Shown: piece after piece, positions 17,673 to 24,788 of the stretch
How positions within the stretch are numbered: position 1 is the stretch's first letter
How the letters are laid out: each line of letters begins with the position of its first letter
DNA from: an uncultured Eubacteriales bacterium
GTDB lineage: Bacteria; Bacillota; Clostridia; Oscillospirales; Oscillospiraceae
Direction: 5' to 3'
Length of the DNA stretch: 64,000 bases
NCBI GenBank assembly: GCA_900321275.1
Contig: ONVI01000004.1
Span: forward strand, 1 to 64,000
Program-made: the position numbers and the translations under genes
Notes under the pieces: generated by a model
The model's input: only the letters and a program-made list of their open reading frames with translations
The model's database searches: none
What the model was told of the DNA's origin: nothing

Positions 17673-17819
17673 TGGCCGAAGCTCGTCAGGATGAGACGTT
17701 TTCCCGTCGCCTTTCCTGCGTGAAAAAGATTGACAGGACGCGGCAAAGGGGTTAAACTTATAAAGTTCCCATACATTTTGTATGTGCTTCAAATTTCTTA
17801 CAGAATCGAGAATCGGCAT

Positions 17820-18656
17820 ATGTATAAAAAACCTTTGGAGATCTGCTGCTATGTGGCCGGTGCAGGCGCCTTCGGCGTTTTTTTCCGCTGGCTGCAGGAT
17901 CAGCTTGCATTCGACGAAAACGGTCTGAATGAGAAGAGCTTTTTTAATTTCCTCGTACCGGCGCTGGTGATTGCCGCGGTGTTTCTGTTCCGCAGCTTCA
18001 TCAAAGGCATGCAGAGGCGGCAGGTCGCCCCGCCGGAGGATTTCTGCCGCGCGCTGTATAACCCCGGCAAGCTCTATACCATCCTGCGCTGGCTTGCCGG
18101 CGTCGTGATGATCGCGGGCGCGGTGCTGCTGATGATGAGCACAGAGGCGGATCCCCATGCGGAGATGATCCGCGTCCTCTGCGCCTTTGCCGCCGCCTCG
18201 GGACTCGCCTTTCCGCTGGTTCTGGGTCAGGCGAATTATGACAGCTTCGGCCATCAGGGGCTTGTGCGCTTCGGCATGACCCTGCCGGTGCTGTTGTACG
18301 CTCTGTGGCTGGTGCTGAGCTATGTGCAGAACCAGCTCAACAGCGTCCCCTGGTCTTACGCGGTGGAGATGTTTGCGATTATCTGCGCGATGATCGGTTT
18401 CTTCCGTGTTTCAAGCTTCGCCTTCCATGTGGACAAGGGTTATGAGGCGCTGTTTTATGCGATGCTGGGTACCATGGCCTGCATCATGGCCCTGGCGGAT
18501 GAGCGCTACATGGGCATGCAGTTGATCCTTCTCTCCTCTGCCGGTATGCTGCTGCTGTATGTGTGGATTCTGGTACGCAACCTCGCGCCGGTGCAGGAGG
18601 AGAAGAAGGATGACGGCCCGGAGATCGACGCGGGCGGCTTCGAGAAGCTGGGCTGA
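17820..18656 (+). CDS. Polytopic membrane protein, unknown function
   Basis: A 278-residue hydrophobic protein with about eight predicted membrane helices (for example VAGAGAFGVFFRWL, FLVPALVIAAVFLF, WLAGVVMIAGAVLLMM, GMTLPVLLYALWLVLSYV, LILLSSAGMLLLYVWILV) and an acidic cytoplasmic tail (QEEKKDDGPEIDAGGFEKLG). No family recognised. The ATG is chosen where the hydrophobic region begins; the ribosome binding site is weak. A tight terminator follows the stop. Confidence 0.65.
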   Translation: MYKKPLEICCYVAGAGAFGVFFRWLQDQLAFDENGLNEKSFFNFLVPALVIAAVFLFRSFIKGMQRRQVAPPEDFCRALYNPGKLYTILRWLAGVVMIAGAVLLMMSTEADPHAEMIRVLCAFAAASGLAFPLVLGQANYDSFGHQGLVRFGMTLPVLLYALWLVLSYVQNQLNSVPWSYAVEMFAIICAMIGFFRVSSFAFHVDKGYEALFYAMLGTMACIMALADERYMGMQLILLSSAGMLLLYVWILVRNLAPVQEEKKDDGPEIDAGGFEKLG

Positions 18657-18665
18657 ACGGAATTA

Positions 18666-18695
18666 CGAGGGCGGCAAAAGCCGCCCTCGTTTCTT
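18666..18695 (+). terminator. Terminator after the membrane protein
   Basis: Ten-bp perfect stem (cgagggcggc, 18666-18675 with 18680-18689), AAAA loop, then TTTCTT. It ends immediately before the mutY ribosome binding site. Confidence 0.75.
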
Positions 18696-18707
18696 ATGGA
18701 GGAATCC

Positions 18708-19757
18708 ATGATGGACGATGCAAAACTCATCCGGGAGACCACGGCCCGCTTGATCGACTGGTGTGCCGAAGTGCGCAGACCGCTGCCCTGGCGGCTCTCG
18801 CCCACGCCCTATCATGTCTGGGTGTCGGAGATCATGCTGCAGCAGACCCGCATTGAGGCTGTGATCCCCTACTATACGCGCTTTCTGGACGCTCTGCCGG
18901 ATATCCCGTCCCTTGCCGCCGTCGAGGAAGACAGGCTCTTGAAGCTCTGGGAGGGACTCGGCTACTACAGCAGGGCGCGAAATCTGCAAAAGGCGGCAAA
19001 AATCGTCATGACAGACTTCGGCGGTGAGCTCCCGCGGGAGGCCACGAAGCTCAGAACGCTGCCCGGGATCGGAGATTATACCGCCGGGGCCATCGCCTCC
19101 ATCGCCTGGGGGGAGCCGGAGCCCGCGGTGGACGGAAACGTGCTGCGCGTGATGACGCGCGTGCTGGCCTGCCCGGACGATATCCTGCAGCCCAAAACCC
19201 GCGCCGGGATTGCCTCGCTTCTGCGGGGACATTACCCCCGCGGAGAACGGGCCGGACTGCTGACCGAGGGAATCATGGAGCTCGGCGAGACGGTCTGTCT
19301 GCCGAACGCCGCGCCAAAGTGCGAAGCCTGCCCGCTGAATACGATCTGCCGCGCCTGTCTCCGGGGAGAGACCGACAGATACCCTGTCAAAAGCCCTCCG
19401 CGTGAGCGCCGGATCGAACAGCGCACAATTCTTTTGCTGCGCTGCGGCGAGAGATACGCCGTGCGCAAGCGCGAGGGCAAGGGCCTGCTCGCGGGGCTGT
19501 GGGAATTTCCGAGCTGTGACGGCGCACTGGACGGGGCGGAGGCGCTGGACGCCGTCCGCGCCCTCGGCGGCAAAGCCGTCAGAATTGAGCCCTGCGGCGA
19601 GGCAAAGCACGTCTTCACCCATGTGGAGTGGCATATGCGCGGATACCGGCTCGCCCTTGCGGAAGAGCTCCCCGGCTTTTTGTGGAAAACGCCGAAGGAG
19701 ATCGAAGCGGACTGTCCCATCCCCACAGCGCTCAGGTACTATCAGAAGAAGCTGTAA
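18708..19757 (+). CDS. mutY: A/G-specific adenine glycosylase MutY
   Basis: A 349-residue base-excision repair enzyme removing A opposite 8-oxoG. The HhH-GPD domain shows EIMLQQTRIEAVIPYY, WEGLGYYSRARNL, LPGIGDYTAGAIASIAWGEPEPAVDGNVLRV (with the catalytic Asp), and the 4Fe-4S cysteines in CLPNAAPKCEACPLNTIC (spacing Cx7Cx2Cx5C, one residue longer than the common first gap). A C-terminal NUDIX-like 8-oxoG recognition domain occupies about 230-349. GGAGG at 18698-18702 favours the ATG at 18708 (or the adjacent 18711) over an ATG at 18696 that overlaps it. Confidence 0.93.
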   Translation: MMDDAKLIRETTARLIDWCAEVRRPLPWRLSPTPYHVWVSEIMLQQTRIEAVIPYYTRFLDALPDIPSLAAVEEDRLLKLWEGLGYYSRARNLQKAAKIVMTDFGGELPREATKLRTLPGIGDYTAGAIASIAWGEPEPAVDGNVLRVMTRVLACPDDILQPKTRAGIASLLRGHYPRGERAGLLTEGIMELGETVCLPNAAPKCEACPLNTICRACLRGETDRYPVKSPPRERRIEQRTILLLRCGERYAVRKREGKGLLAGLWEFPSCDGALDGAEALDAVRALGGKAVRIEPCGEAKHVFTHVEWHMRGYRLALAEELPGFLWKTPKEIEADCPIPTALRYYQKKL

Positions 19758-19761
19758 AAGG

Positions 19762-19907
19762 GGCTGTCTCAAAATGCATGTTAACCCAAAACCGTAGGGG
19801 TCAATCCCCAGATCGACCCGTTGCATTACGCACATTGTCGTAAAACAGCGGGCCGATGAGGGCATCGGCCCCTACGATTTCGCATGGTTATGCCTTTTGA
19901 GACAGCA
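19762..19907. repeat. Nested palindromic element (GTAGGGG family inside a GCTGTCTCAAAA inverted repeat)
   Basis: Outer 12-bp arms gctgtctcaaaa at 19763-19774 and 19895-19906; inner ends cgtagggg (about 19793) and cccctacg (about 19870). It fills the gap between the convergent mutY and putP genes. Elements of the same GTAGGGG/CCCCTAC type occur at 39112 and 40708. Confidence 0.7.
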
Positions 19908-19934
19908 CGTTTTACTATATTCTGCGCCAGATTA

Positions 19935-21461
19935 TCACACGTTCTCGAAGCCATTCACGATGTTCTCATCGGGCTCCGGTGTGCAGAGGGAGACGATCAC
20001 GATGAAAATGCTCGAGACGATGAAGGCGGGCAGCAGCTCGTAGATGTTCCATGCGCCGCCGAGCGGGCGCACCAGGTACTTCCAGAGGAAGATCGTCGCG
20101 CCGCCTGCGACCATGCCGGCAATCGCGCCGTACTTGTTGCAGCGCTTCCAGAACAGGGCAAAGAGCATCAGGGGGCCGAAGGCCGCGCCGAAGCCCGCCC
20201 ACGCGAAGGACACGATGCCGAAGACAGAGCTGTTGGGGTCGCGGGCGAAGAAGGCCGCGATAACGGCGATGCAGAGCACCGCGATACGGGCGATGGCGAT
20301 CTCCTGCTTGTTGCCCAGCTCCTTGTGGAAGACGCCGCGGATGATGTTGTGGGACACGCCGGAGGCCGCGGCCAGCAGCTGCGCATCGGAGGTGGACATG
20401 GTGGAGGACAGGATGCCCGCCAGCACCACGCCTGCCAGCAGCGCGGGGATCACGCCGTAGGTGCTCATCAGCGCGGAGATGCGGACCAGGATGGCCTCGG
20501 CAGCGGAGTTGCTCTCAAACGGGGCGATGACGCCCTTGCTGCTCATGGCAAAACCGACGATGCCGATAATGATCGCAACGCTCATGGAAATGACAACCCA
20601 GATGGAACCGATGCGGCGGGAGATCTTGAGCTTCTCACCGTCGTCAATGGCCATGAAGTGGTTGAGGATGTGGGGCATGCCGAAGTAGCCGAGGCCCCAG
20701 GCCATGGTGGAGACGATGCTGATAAAGCCGTACTTGCCGGGTTCGGTGCTCAGGATGGTGGTGCTCGAGAAGAGATCCAGATAGCCGGGGACGGTCTTTG
20801 CGTTTTCGATCACGGCGTCCCAGCCGCCGGCTGAGTGGATGCCGAAGATGAGGATCACAAACAGCGCGATCGTCATGACGATGGACTGAATAAGACTCGT
20901 GATCGACGCGGCGAGGAAGCCGCCCATGGCGCAGTAGCCGACGATGACCGCCGCGGAGAGAAGCATCGTGCCGATGTAGCTCGAACCGGGGAAGAGGTTC
21001 GTGAACAGCTTGCCGCAGGCGGCGAAGCCTGAGGCGGTGTAGGGCACAAAGAAGATAATGATGATCAGCGCCGCGATGCCCTCAATCAGGCCGCTCTTGT
21101 CGCCGAAGCGGTGGGCGAAGAAGTCGGGGATCGTGATGGCGCCGAGCTTCTGGGAGTAGATGCGCAGGCGCTTGGCGACAATCAGCCAGTTGAGATAGGT
21201 GCCGAGCGCAAGGCCGATGACCGTCCAGCTCGCGTCGGCGAGACCGCAGAAGTAGGCAAGGCCGGGCACGCCCATCAGCAGCCAGCTCGACATGTCGGAG
21301 GCCTCGGTGCTCATCGCGATGACGATGGGGCCGAGCTTGCGTCCGCCGAGATAGAAGTCGCTGGAGGTCTTGTTGCGCTTGGAGTAGGCAGCGCCGATCG
21401 CCAGCATGCCGATCAGATAGACCGCAATCGCGATCATCACAATAACGGTGGAAGATGTCAT
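19935..21461 (-). CDS. putP: Sodium/proline symporter (PutP, SSS family)
   Basis: A 508-residue transporter with about 13 membrane helices. The SSS-family core DFYLGGRKLGPIVIAMSTEASDMSSWLLMGVPG (first helices with the sodium-site Ser/Asp residues) and the later MAWGLGYFGMPHILNHFMAI and GVVLAGILSSTMSTSDAQLLAAAS are characteristic of PutP. It imports proline with sodium. The promoter at 21496-21523 faces away from the LysR gene, which is a likely regulator. AGAGGAC precedes the ATG. Confidence 0.92.
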   Translation of the reverse strand: MTSSTVIVMIAIAVYLIGMLAIGAAYSKRNKTSSDFYLGGRKLGPIVIAMSTEASDMSSWLLMGVPGLAYFCGLADASWTVIGLALGTYLNWLIVAKRLRIYSQKLGAITIPDFFAHRFGDKSGLIEGIAALIIIIFFVPYTASGFAACGKLFTNLFPGSSYIGTMLLSAAVIVGYCAMGGFLAASITSLIQSIVMTIALFVILIFGIHSAGGWDAVIENAKTVPGYLDLFSSTTILSTEPGKYGFISIVSTMAWGLGYFGMPHILNHFMAIDDGEKLKISRRIGSIWVVISMSVAIIIGIVGFAMSSKGVIAPFESNSAAEAILVRISALMSTYGVIPALLAGVVLAGILSSTMSTSDAQLLAAASGVSHNIIRGVFHKELGNKQEIAIARIAVLCIAVIAAFFARDPNSSVFGIVSFAWAGFGAAFGPLMLFALFWKRCNKYGAIAGMVAGGATIFLWKYLVRPLGGAWNIYELLPAFIVSSIFIVIVSLCTPEPDENIVNGFENV

Positions 21462-21495
21462 AACAGTTGTCCTCTCTTTTCACGGGATGCTTTGC

Positions 21496-21523
21496 ATTAT
21501 AAAACCTGACGCGTTTTCTGCAA
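21496..21523 (-). promoter_or_regulatory. Promoter of putP
   Basis: Minus-strand TTGCAG (21518-21523) and TATAAT (21496-21501), 16-bp spacer, 35 bp before the start codon. Confidence 0.75.
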
Positions 21524-21545
21524 TCGTCATTTTCCCCAAAAGCAC

Positions 21546-21573
21546 TTGAAAAATTGAAAAGAACTCTTATAAT
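21546..21573 (+). promoter_or_regulatory. Promoter of the LysR gene
   Basis: TTGAAA (21546-21551) and TATAAT (21568-21573), 16-bp spacer. It is back to back with the putP promoter. Confidence 0.75.
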
Positions 21574-21590
21574 AGGAAGAAACGGCATTA

Positions 21591-21610
21591 ATTTCATGTA
21601 TGTATGAAAT
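21591..21610. promoter_or_regulatory. Candidate LysR operator (dyad)
   Basis: ATTTCAT-N6-ATGAAAT, a 7-bp inverted repeat with the T-N11-A character of LysR sites, followed by a third ATTTCAT half-site at about 21611. It lies downstream of the lysR -10, as expected for autorepression. Confidence 0.5.
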
Positions 21611-21634
21611 TATTTCATATAAGGAGGATGCAGC

Positions 21635-22510
21635 ATGGCGCTTGACAAATATCAGACGCTCATGACCGTGGTGGATACCGGGAGCCTGACCCGGGCGGCC
21701 GAGCAGCTCGGCTGCACCCAGTCGGCGGTGAGCCATTGTCTCGACTCGCTGGAAAAGGAGCTGGGCTTTGCGGTACTCAAACGCAGCCGCGCGGGCGTCC
21801 GGCTCACCAACGAGGGGGAGCGTTTGCTGCCCGCGGTGCGCAGCTTTCTCGGCGCGGCGGAGCAGCTGCGGCAGACGGCCTCCTCCATCCGGGGGCTGGA
21901 GTCCGGCACCGTGCGTATCGGGGCGTTCACCTCGGTCGCGGTGCACTGGCTGCCGCCGATCCTGAAGGAGTTTCAGCGCGATTATCCGAAGGTGGACTTC
22001 CGCCTCTTCAACGGCGACTATCACGACGTGGAGCAGTGGCTCACGGACGGAAGCGTGGACGTGGGCTTCGTGACGATGCCCTCCCCCGTGGACTGTACGT
22101 GCATTCCGCTGATGGAGGACAGGCTTCTGGCAATTCTGCCGAAGCACAGCCGCTTTGAGAACTATCCGAAGTTCCCGCTGGTGGAATGTGAGACGGAGCC
22201 CTTTATCAGCCTTTTGGAGAGCTCCGACCACGACGCGAGGCGCGCCCTCGACGCGGCGGGCGTCAAGCCCAACGTGCGCTTTTATACCAAGGACGACTAC
22301 GCCGTCATCGCCATGGTGGAGCAGGGGCTCGGCATCAGCATCATGCCGGAGCTGCTGCTGAAGGGCAGGCAGTACGATCTGCAGATCCTGCCGCTTGTAC
22401 CGGAGGCAAAGCGCACCATCGGTCTCGCCATCGCCGCCGGCGACCGCGCAGGCCCCGCGACACGCCGCTTCGCCGACTACGTGGTACGCTATGTGACCGC
22501 GCAGGGATAG
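21635..22510 (+). CDS. LysR-family transcriptional regulator
   Basis: A 291-residue regulator. The N-terminal winged helix-turn-helix is clear (FMTVVDTGSLTRAAEQLGCTQSAVSHCLDSLEKELGFAVLKRSRAGVRLTNEG pattern, residues 10-65), followed by the two-lobed effector domain (SGTVRIGAFTSVAVHWLPPILKEF onward). GAGGATG precedes the ATG. It is divergent from putP with a dyad between them, so control of proline uptake is the simplest inference; the ligand is unknown. Confidence 0.9.
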   Translation: MALDKYQTLMTVVDTGSLTRAAEQLGCTQSAVSHCLDSLEKELGFAVLKRSRAGVRLTNEGERLLPAVRSFLGAAEQLRQTASSIRGLESGTVRIGAFTSVAVHWLPPILKEFQRDYPKVDFRLFNGDYHDVEQWLTDGSVDVGFVTMPSPVDCTCIPLMEDRLLAILPKHSRFENYPKFPLVECETEPFISLLESSDHDARRALDAAGVKPNVRFYTKDDYAVIAMVEQGLGISIMPELLLKGRQYDLQILPLVPEAKRTIGLAIAAGDRAGPATRRFADYVVRYVTAQG

Positions 22511-22555
22511 GCTTAGTGGATACGAACACCGGCAGGGGTTCGTATCCACTAAGCC
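22510..22555. repeat. Perfect 18-bp inverted repeat after the LysR gene
   Basis: Arms 22510-22527 and 22538-22555 (ggcttagtggatacgaac and complement) with a 10-nt GC-rich loop. The first arm base is the last base of the stop codon. No T run follows, so it is not a standard terminator. Confidence 0.75.
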
Positions 22556-22615
22556 CGCACAATATGACCGTTTCCGCGCTCACCCGCCGCTATAATGGGC
22601 AGCGGGAGGTGGGAA

Positions 22616-23422
22616 ATGATGAGAAATCGGTGGGAAATAACGATTCTGTTTCTCCATCGGCTGACGCCGAGACAGAGGAAACTGCTGGCCGCGCTCTTCT
22701 GCCTGCTGCTGACGGCGCCGCTGCACGGATTTGCGGAGACGGAGCTTCTGCCGGAACAGATGAACGTCCGGACGCTGCACCCGCCGAAGGAGACGCCGGA
22801 GCCGAGCGCCGCCCCGGAAGAGGAAGCCTTGCCGATTCCGACGCCGCTGCCGGCCCCGACGCCGGAGGTGGGGGACTATGAATTTCTCGGCCACCGTACC
22901 CAAAGCACCCCCGTGGACATGGCGGGCTACTACCTCGGGGAGATGACCGAGGCCGCAGCCGCGGGAGATATCGCCGCGGGGCGCGAGGCGGAGCGCTCCC
23001 GCAACGCCGCACTCGAGGCCGGCGGAAGCGGTTCTCCCCTGTCCTTTGACGATCTGTGGCTTCTGTCCCGCGTGATCGACGGCATGGCCGGCAGCGACTG
23101 GCTGACCGACGATTTCCGCATGTGTGTGGGGGAAGTGGTACTCAATCGCGTGGCCTCGCCGGAGTTTCCGAACACGATCCGCGATGTAGTCTATCAGCGC
23201 GGGCAGTACGCCGTCGTGAACACGGCGCGCTTTGCCTCCCTCGTCCCACGTCGGGAGTGCGTGGAGGCGGCGCTGCGGCTTCTGCTCGGGGAGCGCCGCA
23301 TGGTCCCCGCCGTGGTCTACCAGGCGGACTATTTGCAGGGAGAGCTTTTCACCATGTACCCTGACCGCCAGCTCGGGAGTACATACTTCTGTTTAAGCGA
23401 TCATCTGGAGCTGTATTCGTAA
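22616..23422 (+). CDS. Secreted SleB-like cell-wall hydrolase, altered active site
   Basis: A 268-residue protein. A hydrophobic signal segment (LLAALFCLLLTAPLHGFAETE) is followed by a Pro/Glu-rich linker (PKETPEPSAAPEEEALPIPTPLPAPTPE). The C-terminal SleB/Hydrolase_2 domain (about 145-268) contains GEVVLNRVASPEFPNTIRDVVYQ and the late VVYQADYLQGELF. The family's catalytic Glu, normally in a VIYGEAG-like stretch, is replaced here by Met (VIDGMAG), so activity is doubtful. ATG 22616 (or 22619) is preceded by GGGAGGTG. It stands alone. Confidence 0.75.
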   Translation: MMRNRWEITILFLHRLTPRQRKLLAALFCLLLTAPLHGFAETELLPEQMNVRTLHPPKETPEPSAAPEEEALPIPTPLPAPTPEVGDYEFLGHRTQSTPVDMAGYYLGEMTEAAAAGDIAAGREAERSRNAALEAGGSGSPLSFDDLWLLSRVIDGMAGSDWLTDDFRMCVGEVVLNRVASPEFPNTIRDVVYQRGQYAVVNTARFASLVPRRECVEAALRLLLGERRMVPAVVYQADYLQGELFTMYPDRQLGSTYFCLSDHLELYS

Positions 23423-23432
23423 AAAGAAACAA

Positions 23433-23490
23433 CGTTATTGATATGCCGTTTCGCTCGCCCCTGGCGGGGCAACCGCGAAACATGGCAAAA
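23433..23490 (+). repeat. R1 repeat, partial copy C
   Basis: Only the central hairpin of family R1 is kept (atgccgtttcgctcgcccc ... ggcaaccgcgaaacatggca). Two base pairs of the stem differ from copies A and B on both strands at once, so pairing is preserved. The rest of the 23423-23542 gap shows nothing else. Confidence 0.7.
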
Positions 23491-23542
23491 TTGCTCCCCA
23501 ACAAATTCAAGAATGTATTGTTCAGGATAACGATCCGGTTTT

Positions 23543-24256
23543 TTACCGGTGATAAATCCGTTTATATTCCGCGCTCTCGCTGCCGTCGGGGTCGTACAGA
23601 TAAAGCGACGGCTCGATCGTGATGCCGGGTCTGCCGCCCCTGCGCCCTTCAGCCAATACCAGGCTCGGCGCGGCGGATGCGTCCCGGCACACGAGACGCA
23701 GGCGCTTCGGCTCCAGCCCCGCCGCCGTCATGCATACCAGCAGCTCCGACAGACGCTCGGGCCGGTGGACAAAGCAGACGCGCCCGCCGGTGCGCAGGAG
23801 ATAGGCCGTCGCCGCGCAGAGCGCCGGTAGGGTGCACAAAAGCTCGCTCCTCGCCGCCGCCCGATCCGCGTCCTGCGGCAAAATCCCGCTGCCCTGCGGA
23901 AAATAGGGCGGGTTGCAGACAACAAGGTCAAAGCTCCCGGCGCGAAAGAGGGCCCGGTGATCCCGGATATCGCCGATCACAACTTCGCCGCGCGTATCAA
24001 AGCCGTTGAGCGCCATGTTCTCCCGCGCAAGGAAAGCTGCCTCCGGGACGATTTCAAGCCCGGTCATGTGCAGATTTGGCGCGCGTTCAAGCAGCAGCAT
24101 CATCAGCGCCCCCGACGCGCAGCCGAGGTCGATGCCGCGCTTCGCCCCCGCCGTATGCACGAAATCGGCCAGCAGCACACAGTCGGTTCCCAGGCGAAAA
24201 TGCGCCGCCTGCATCAGCCGCGGCCCGCCCGGCCAGAGAAGCTCGATGTCAGCCAT
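23543..24256 (-). CDS. tRNA1(Val) adenine-37 N6-methyltransferase (TrmN6/YabB-like)
   Basis: A 237-residue SAM-dependent methyltransferase. The SAM loop is GIDLGCASGALMMLLL (about residue 42), the acidic end of strand 2 is GLEIVPEAAF, and the N6-adenine catalytic motif is VVCNPPYFPQGSG. This layout matches the TrmN6/YabB/YfiC family that modifies A37 of tRNA-Val. The start is uncertain: ATG 24256 gives the natural MADIELLWPGGPRL, while TTG 24268 is also possible. The upstream sequence belongs to a dispersed repeat, which may supply the translation signals. Confidence 0.85.
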   Translation of the reverse strand: MADIELLWPGGPRLMQAAHFRLGTDCVLLADFVHTAGAKRGIDLGCASGALMMLLLERAPNLHMTGLEIVPEAAFLARENMALNGFDTRGEVVIGDIRDHRALFRAGSFDLVVCNPPYFPQGSGILPQDADRAAARSELLCTLPALCAATAYLLRTGGRVCFVHRPERLSELLVCMTAAGLEPKRLRLVCRDASAAPSLVLAEGRRGGRPGITIEPSLYLYDPDGSESAEYKRIYHR

Positions 24257-24268
24257 TGGTTTTTTCAA

Positions 24269-24366
24269 CTCCCTCCGTCATGGCCTCGCGGGAGATCGGC
24301 CATGCCAGCAAGCTTGGATCATCACGCGCTTCCCGCGCGTCGCCATCCTCCCTCAGAGAAGGAGGC
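24269..24366. repeat. Dispersed repeat R3, short copy
   Basis: Contains actccctccgtcatggc, cgcgggagatcgg and the closing cctccctcagagaaggaggc, as in other R3 copies. It separates the TrmN6-like gene from the ferredoxin. Confidence 0.6.
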
Positions 24367-24381
24367 AAAACAGAACAGAAA

Positions 24382-24410
24382 AAAAGGGACGCCAAGCGTC
24401 CCTTTTTTCT
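24382..24410. terminator. Bidirectional terminator after the ferredoxin gene
   Basis: GGGACGC (24386-24392) pairs with GCGTCCC (24396-24402), loop CAA, with A and T runs on both sides, so both strands read as stem plus T tract. Confidence 0.85.
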
Positions 24411-24420
24411 TTTTTGAGGA

Positions 24421-24591
24421 TTACTCCTGAACAATCGCCTCAGCGGGGCACTGAGCCGCGCAGGCACCGCACTCCAGGCACTTGCCGGCGTCGATCTCGT
24501 AGTGGAGCTCGCCCATATCGATCGCTTCGGCGGGGCACTGAGCTGCGCAGGAACCGCAGGACAGGCACTCGTCAGTGATAACAAAAGCCAT
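24421..24591 (-). CDS. 2x[4Fe-4S] ferredoxin
   Basis: A 56-residue ferredoxin with two Cx2Cx2Cx3CP motifs (CLSCGSCAAQCP and CLECGACAAQCP), each coordinating one 4Fe-4S cluster together with the other half, as in clostridial ferredoxins. It carries electrons between soluble redox enzymes in the cytoplasm. ATG 24591 has a CGGAGG site; upstream in-frame codons run into the promoter. Promoter at 24634-24661. Confidence 0.95.
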   Translation of the reverse strand: MAFVITDECLSCGSCAAQCPAEAIDMGELHYEIDAGKCLECGACAAQCPAEAIVQE

Positions 24592-24633
24592 GATGATACC
24601 TCCGTATGTAGTTTGACCCTTGGGTCTGAGGTC

Positions 24634-24661
24634 ATTGTAGCACATCTCTCCCAAAAATCAA
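24634..24661 (-). promoter_or_regulatory. Promoter of the ferredoxin gene
   Basis: Minus-strand TTGATT (24656-24661) and TACAAT (24634-24639), 16-bp spacer; a small gaccc/gggtc palindrome lies in the leader. Confidence 0.65.
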
Positions 24662-24788
24662 TTACAAATCTGAAAATTCGCGAATATATTTTGTAATGAT
24701 TCTGGCGATACTTTTTCCGCGCCCCGCGATTCGCCCCTTTCGGCGGCGCGCGTGGGAGATAATGGATTCTCAAAGGGAGGGAAGCCCT

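Noticed and set aside
17730..17820. Longer N-terminus for the 278-aa membrane protein
   Set aside because: The extra 30 residues are basic/hydrophobic without a ribosome binding site; the shorter start fits the membrane topology better.
22591..22596. TATAAT just before the SleB-like gene as a promoter
   Set aside because: No acceptable -35 at the right distance; left unannotated.
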